From the NCBI GenBank assembly GCA_031316255.1, contig JALDQW010000001.1:372001-436000 (forward strand): DNA of 64,000 bases, given 5' to 3'. The number at the start of each line of letters is the position of its first letter. Positions within the stretch are counted from its first letter, which is position 1. Below the pieces are notes generated by a model that saw nothing but the letters and a program-made list of their open reading frames with translations, did not search any database and was not told where the DNA came from. This DNA comes from Nitrosomonas sp. Its GTDB lineage: Bacteria > Pseudomonadota > Gammaproteobacteria > Burkholderiales > Nitrosomonadaceae. A program made the position numbers and the translations under genes. Below, one piece after another: positions 62,001 through 64,000 of this stretch.

Positions 62001-63883
62001 TGCAGCAACCCTGAAGTCCCAACACCAGTACCTGTGCCAGAATCAGTATCTTCATAAGAACCGATCAGCCGGTCGCTTGATAACGGCGGGTCAACTTTTG
62101 CGCGTGCGGCAAATGTTTCATCCTGGAAGTACAAAGGCTGTACGCCATAAATGGCAGGGTATCCGGCAACATAGATGATCATGTCACCCGGTTTGGTAAT
62201 TCTGCCTTTGGCATCTTTAGTGGCACCCGGCAGGCGCATGCATTCGTCCGGTGTTAGTAAAGCACGTTGTGTTTCCTGCAGTGTACGTGTGACATGACCG
62301 TGCATCATTGATGAGCGTCGGCCACTTGTCGTGATTTGTTCCTTGATCACCGTAGTCTGGCCGGTAAGTTTGGATAAGTGTTCTGCAGTTTCAATACGAT
62401 TGGGTGCGAATGCAGTCTGGATATGACAATTGGAAGTAATCGCTTCATCATGGCCGTAACCGGATTCCCGGCTTTTAAGCTGATTGATATCCTGGCAGAT
62501 CAGATACGCCTTGATACCGTAACCGGCAATAAACGCCAACGATTCCTGGAAGATTTCCAATTTACCCAAACTTGGAAACTCATCGAGCATAAGCAGCAGC
62601 CGGTGTTTGTAATGCGTAACCGGTTCACCATTCTGGAATACCATCTGACCAGCAAGCTTGCGAACAATCATATTGATCAGGATGCGGATTAGCGGACGCA
62701 ACCGTGATTTGTCGTTCGGATGTGAAACAATATAGAGGCTGACAGGATTATTCTGGTGCATCAAATCACGAACACAGAAATCCGATTCGCTGATATTGTT
62801 TGCCACAATCGGATCACGGTATAAAGCCAGATACGATTTGGCAGTTGATAACACGGAACCGGCTTCTTCTTCAGGGCGATCCAACATGTCCTTGGCACTG
62901 GCAGCGATAACCGGATGTGCGTGATCACCTTCCGGCATGATCATTTCCATCCAGAGTTCACGAATATCACGGTCTGGATCGGACAATAAGGCATCGACAG
63001 CCGGTAGTGTGGCTGGCGCACCTTCTCTTTCCGATTGATACAGCACATGCAGAATCAATCCAACCAAAAGTGCATGTGCAGTCTTTTGCCAGTGCGTTTC
63101 CAATCCCTTACCATCAGGATCAACGATCAGGTTCACGAGATTCTGCACATCGGCCACTTCGGTACCGCTGCCAATGATGATTTCATCGAGTGGATTCCAG
63201 CGACAACTTGAAGTAGATGCTGGGTCAAAACGCAACACATTGTTGTTTGCATAGTACTTGCGCCACCCTGCAGTCAAAGCCCAGAGCTCGCCTTTGAGAT
63301 CGGTAATGACGGTACTTTGTGTCCAGGACAACAAAGTTGGAATGACGAGACTCACACCTTTACCCGAACGAGTCGGTGCAAAACACAGTACATGTTCCGG
63401 GCCGCTGTGTTTGAGATAATGCGTTCTGCCGGACTTATCACGCCAGGCACCGACATAAACCGCTTCACCGCCTTTGTTTTTTTGGGAAGACAACAATCCG
63501 GCGGCTTCGATATCCTTTTTTTCCGCCCATCGGGCTGAACCATACAGATTGCGGTTTGCCCGTGAAGAATTAGCAAGCATCATCTTGACGATCAATACCA
63601 GAATCAACCCGACACTGGAGAACAGAATGCCGTAACCGGCAGCCAGATCAAAGATACCCGGATGCTGGTCATACCATTGATTACTCCACACCACAATCGA
63701 CCAGGGTGCATAGAGTTGATTAAAGTGTGATCCGAGCTGATCCTGATAATTGAACTGGTGTGCAAAGTATTGCGTTGCAACCTGAAACCCTCCAATCAGA
63801 AACACAATACCCAGCAAGCGGACGATCAGAGTATCTTTCTTTGCGTTTCTGTTTTCCTGGAAACCGGAATTGTATTTGTTCAT
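61997..63883 (-). CDS. traG: Type IV coupling protein TraG (VirD4 family)
   Basis: A 628-residue ATPase that brings the relaxase-DNA complex to the channel. Two N-terminal membrane helices ('LLGIVFLIGGFQVATQY' and 'ILFSSVGLILVLIVKMMLA') precede Walker A 'HVLCFAPTRSGKGVSLVIPTLL' near 170 and Walker B 'LLLMLDEFPSLGKLEIF' near 437, then 'AYLICQDINQLKSRE'. The ATG at 63883 overlaps the stop of the previous gene (TGATG) and has 'aaggag' before it; a GTG at 63886 is an alternative. Confidence 0.94.
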   Translation of the reverse strand: MNKYNSGFQENRNAKKDTLIVRLLGIVFLIGGFQVATQYFAHQFNYQDQLGSHFNQLYAPWSIVVWSNQWYDQHPGIFDLAAGYGILFSSVGLILVLIVKMMLANSSRANRNLYGSARWAEKKDIEAAGLLSSQKNKGGEAVYVGAWRDKSGRTHYLKHSGPEHVLCFAPTRSGKGVSLVIPTLLSWTQSTVITDLKGELWALTAGWRKYYANNNVLRFDPASTSSCRWNPLDEIIIGSGTEVADVQNLVNLIVDPDGKGLETHWQKTAHALLVGLILHVLYQSEREGAPATLPAVDALLSDPDRDIRELWMEMIMPEGDHAHPVIAASAKDMLDRPEEEAGSVLSTAKSYLALYRDPIVANNISESDFCVRDLMHQNNPVSLYIVSHPNDKSRLRPLIRILINMIVRKLAGQMVFQNGEPVTHYKHRLLLMLDEFPSLGKLEIFQESLAFIAGYGIKAYLICQDINQLKSRESGYGHDEAITSNCHIQTAFAPNRIETAEHLSKLTGQTTVIKEQITTSGRRSSMMHGHVTRTLQETQRALLTPDECMRLPGATKDAKGRITKPGDMIIYVAGYPAIYGVQPLYFQDETFAARAKVDPPLSSDRLIGSYEDTDSGTGTGVGTSGLLQ

Positions 63884-63999
63884 CACAGACTCCTTCGGTG
63901 CGTTGAAGTTTTGGATCGTTTCTGAAATACAACTTGTTTCGATAATTGTTTGCGGTGCCGTTCAAGTTCAGGGTCGTCAAACGTAACGCGAATTTTGTT
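63883..63999 (-). CDS. C-terminal end of an upstream tra gene (partial)
   Basis: The frame is open to the right edge and ends with TGA at 63883-63885, one base overlapping traG. It encodes 'NKIRVTFDDPELERHRKQL' and a basic tail. In RP4 the genes before traG are traI and traH, so the tail of a relaxase or an accessory protein is the likeliest identity, but nothing in 38 residues settles it. Confidence 0.5.
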   Translation of the reverse strand, partial: NKIRVTFDDPELERHRKQLSKQVVFQKRSKTSTHRRSL

Positions 64000-64000
64000 C

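Noticed and set aside
1..64000. CRISPR array, rRNA genes or riboswitches
   Set aside because: No regularly spaced repeats and no conserved rRNA or riboswitch cores were seen on reading both strands.

Overview
The window looks like a betaproteobacterial chromosome carrying a large integrative conjugative element. The gene set and accumulated transposons recall Nitrosomonas and relatives, but that genus guess rests on overall impression and is weak. Three zones are visible.

Zone 1 (1-11400) is ordinary chromosome: a regulator-like gene tail, a DUF457-type membrane hydrolase, holB-tmk, ampD, a secreted small protein, a decayed BrnT/BrnA toxin-antitoxin locus, glutamate dehydrogenase, an acyl-CoA thioesterase, a sulfotransferase and trpG-trpD-trpC.

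Zone 2 (11400-23600) is a graveyard of insertions. An IS1202-type element sits inside an IS6-family element with a 15-bp target duplication. An orphan HigA-like antitoxin and a periplasmic beta-carbonic anhydrase follow. An IS5-type element sits inside an IS1182-type element, which abuts a truncated P2-like replication protein A. An IS256-type element with a perfect 8-bp duplication lies within what was probably a three-gene operon: a GHKL ATPase, a STAS-like DUF4325 protein and a membrane-anchored coiled-coil protein. I do not recognise this cassette as a described system.

Zone 3 (23861 to the right edge) is an integrative element. Its left end is a displaced 3' half of tRNA-Thr followed by a tyrosine integrase, then decayed IS481, IS110, MITE-like and group II intron remnants. 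The conjugation machinery is colinear with IncP plasmid RP4. On the minus strand lie a KfrB-like gene and korB, with a near-perfect KorB operator upstream. On the plus strand follow trbA-like, then trbB-C-D-E-F-G-H-I-J-K-L-M, an OmpA-type lipoprotein, trbN and a second KfrB-like gene. At the right end, on the minus strand, lie the probable tail of a tra gene, traG (coupling protein), traF (pilin-maturation protease), a small protein, an ArdC-zincin-primase fusion and a RadC-type JAMM protein.

A defence island of about 13 kb (43768-56678) lies between the trb and tra blocks: a broken HTH gene, an SNF2-type helicase with a degenerate PLD-like region, DUF4391, type III Mod and Res, then an OLD nuclease and UvrD helicase forming a Gabija-like pair. 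The genes overlap or are tightly spaced, so all six may be co-transcribed. The middle of mod is conspicuously AT-rich, as expected for a swapped specificity domain. An integrase fragment marks the far side of the island. No rRNA, complete tRNA or CRISPR array was seen.
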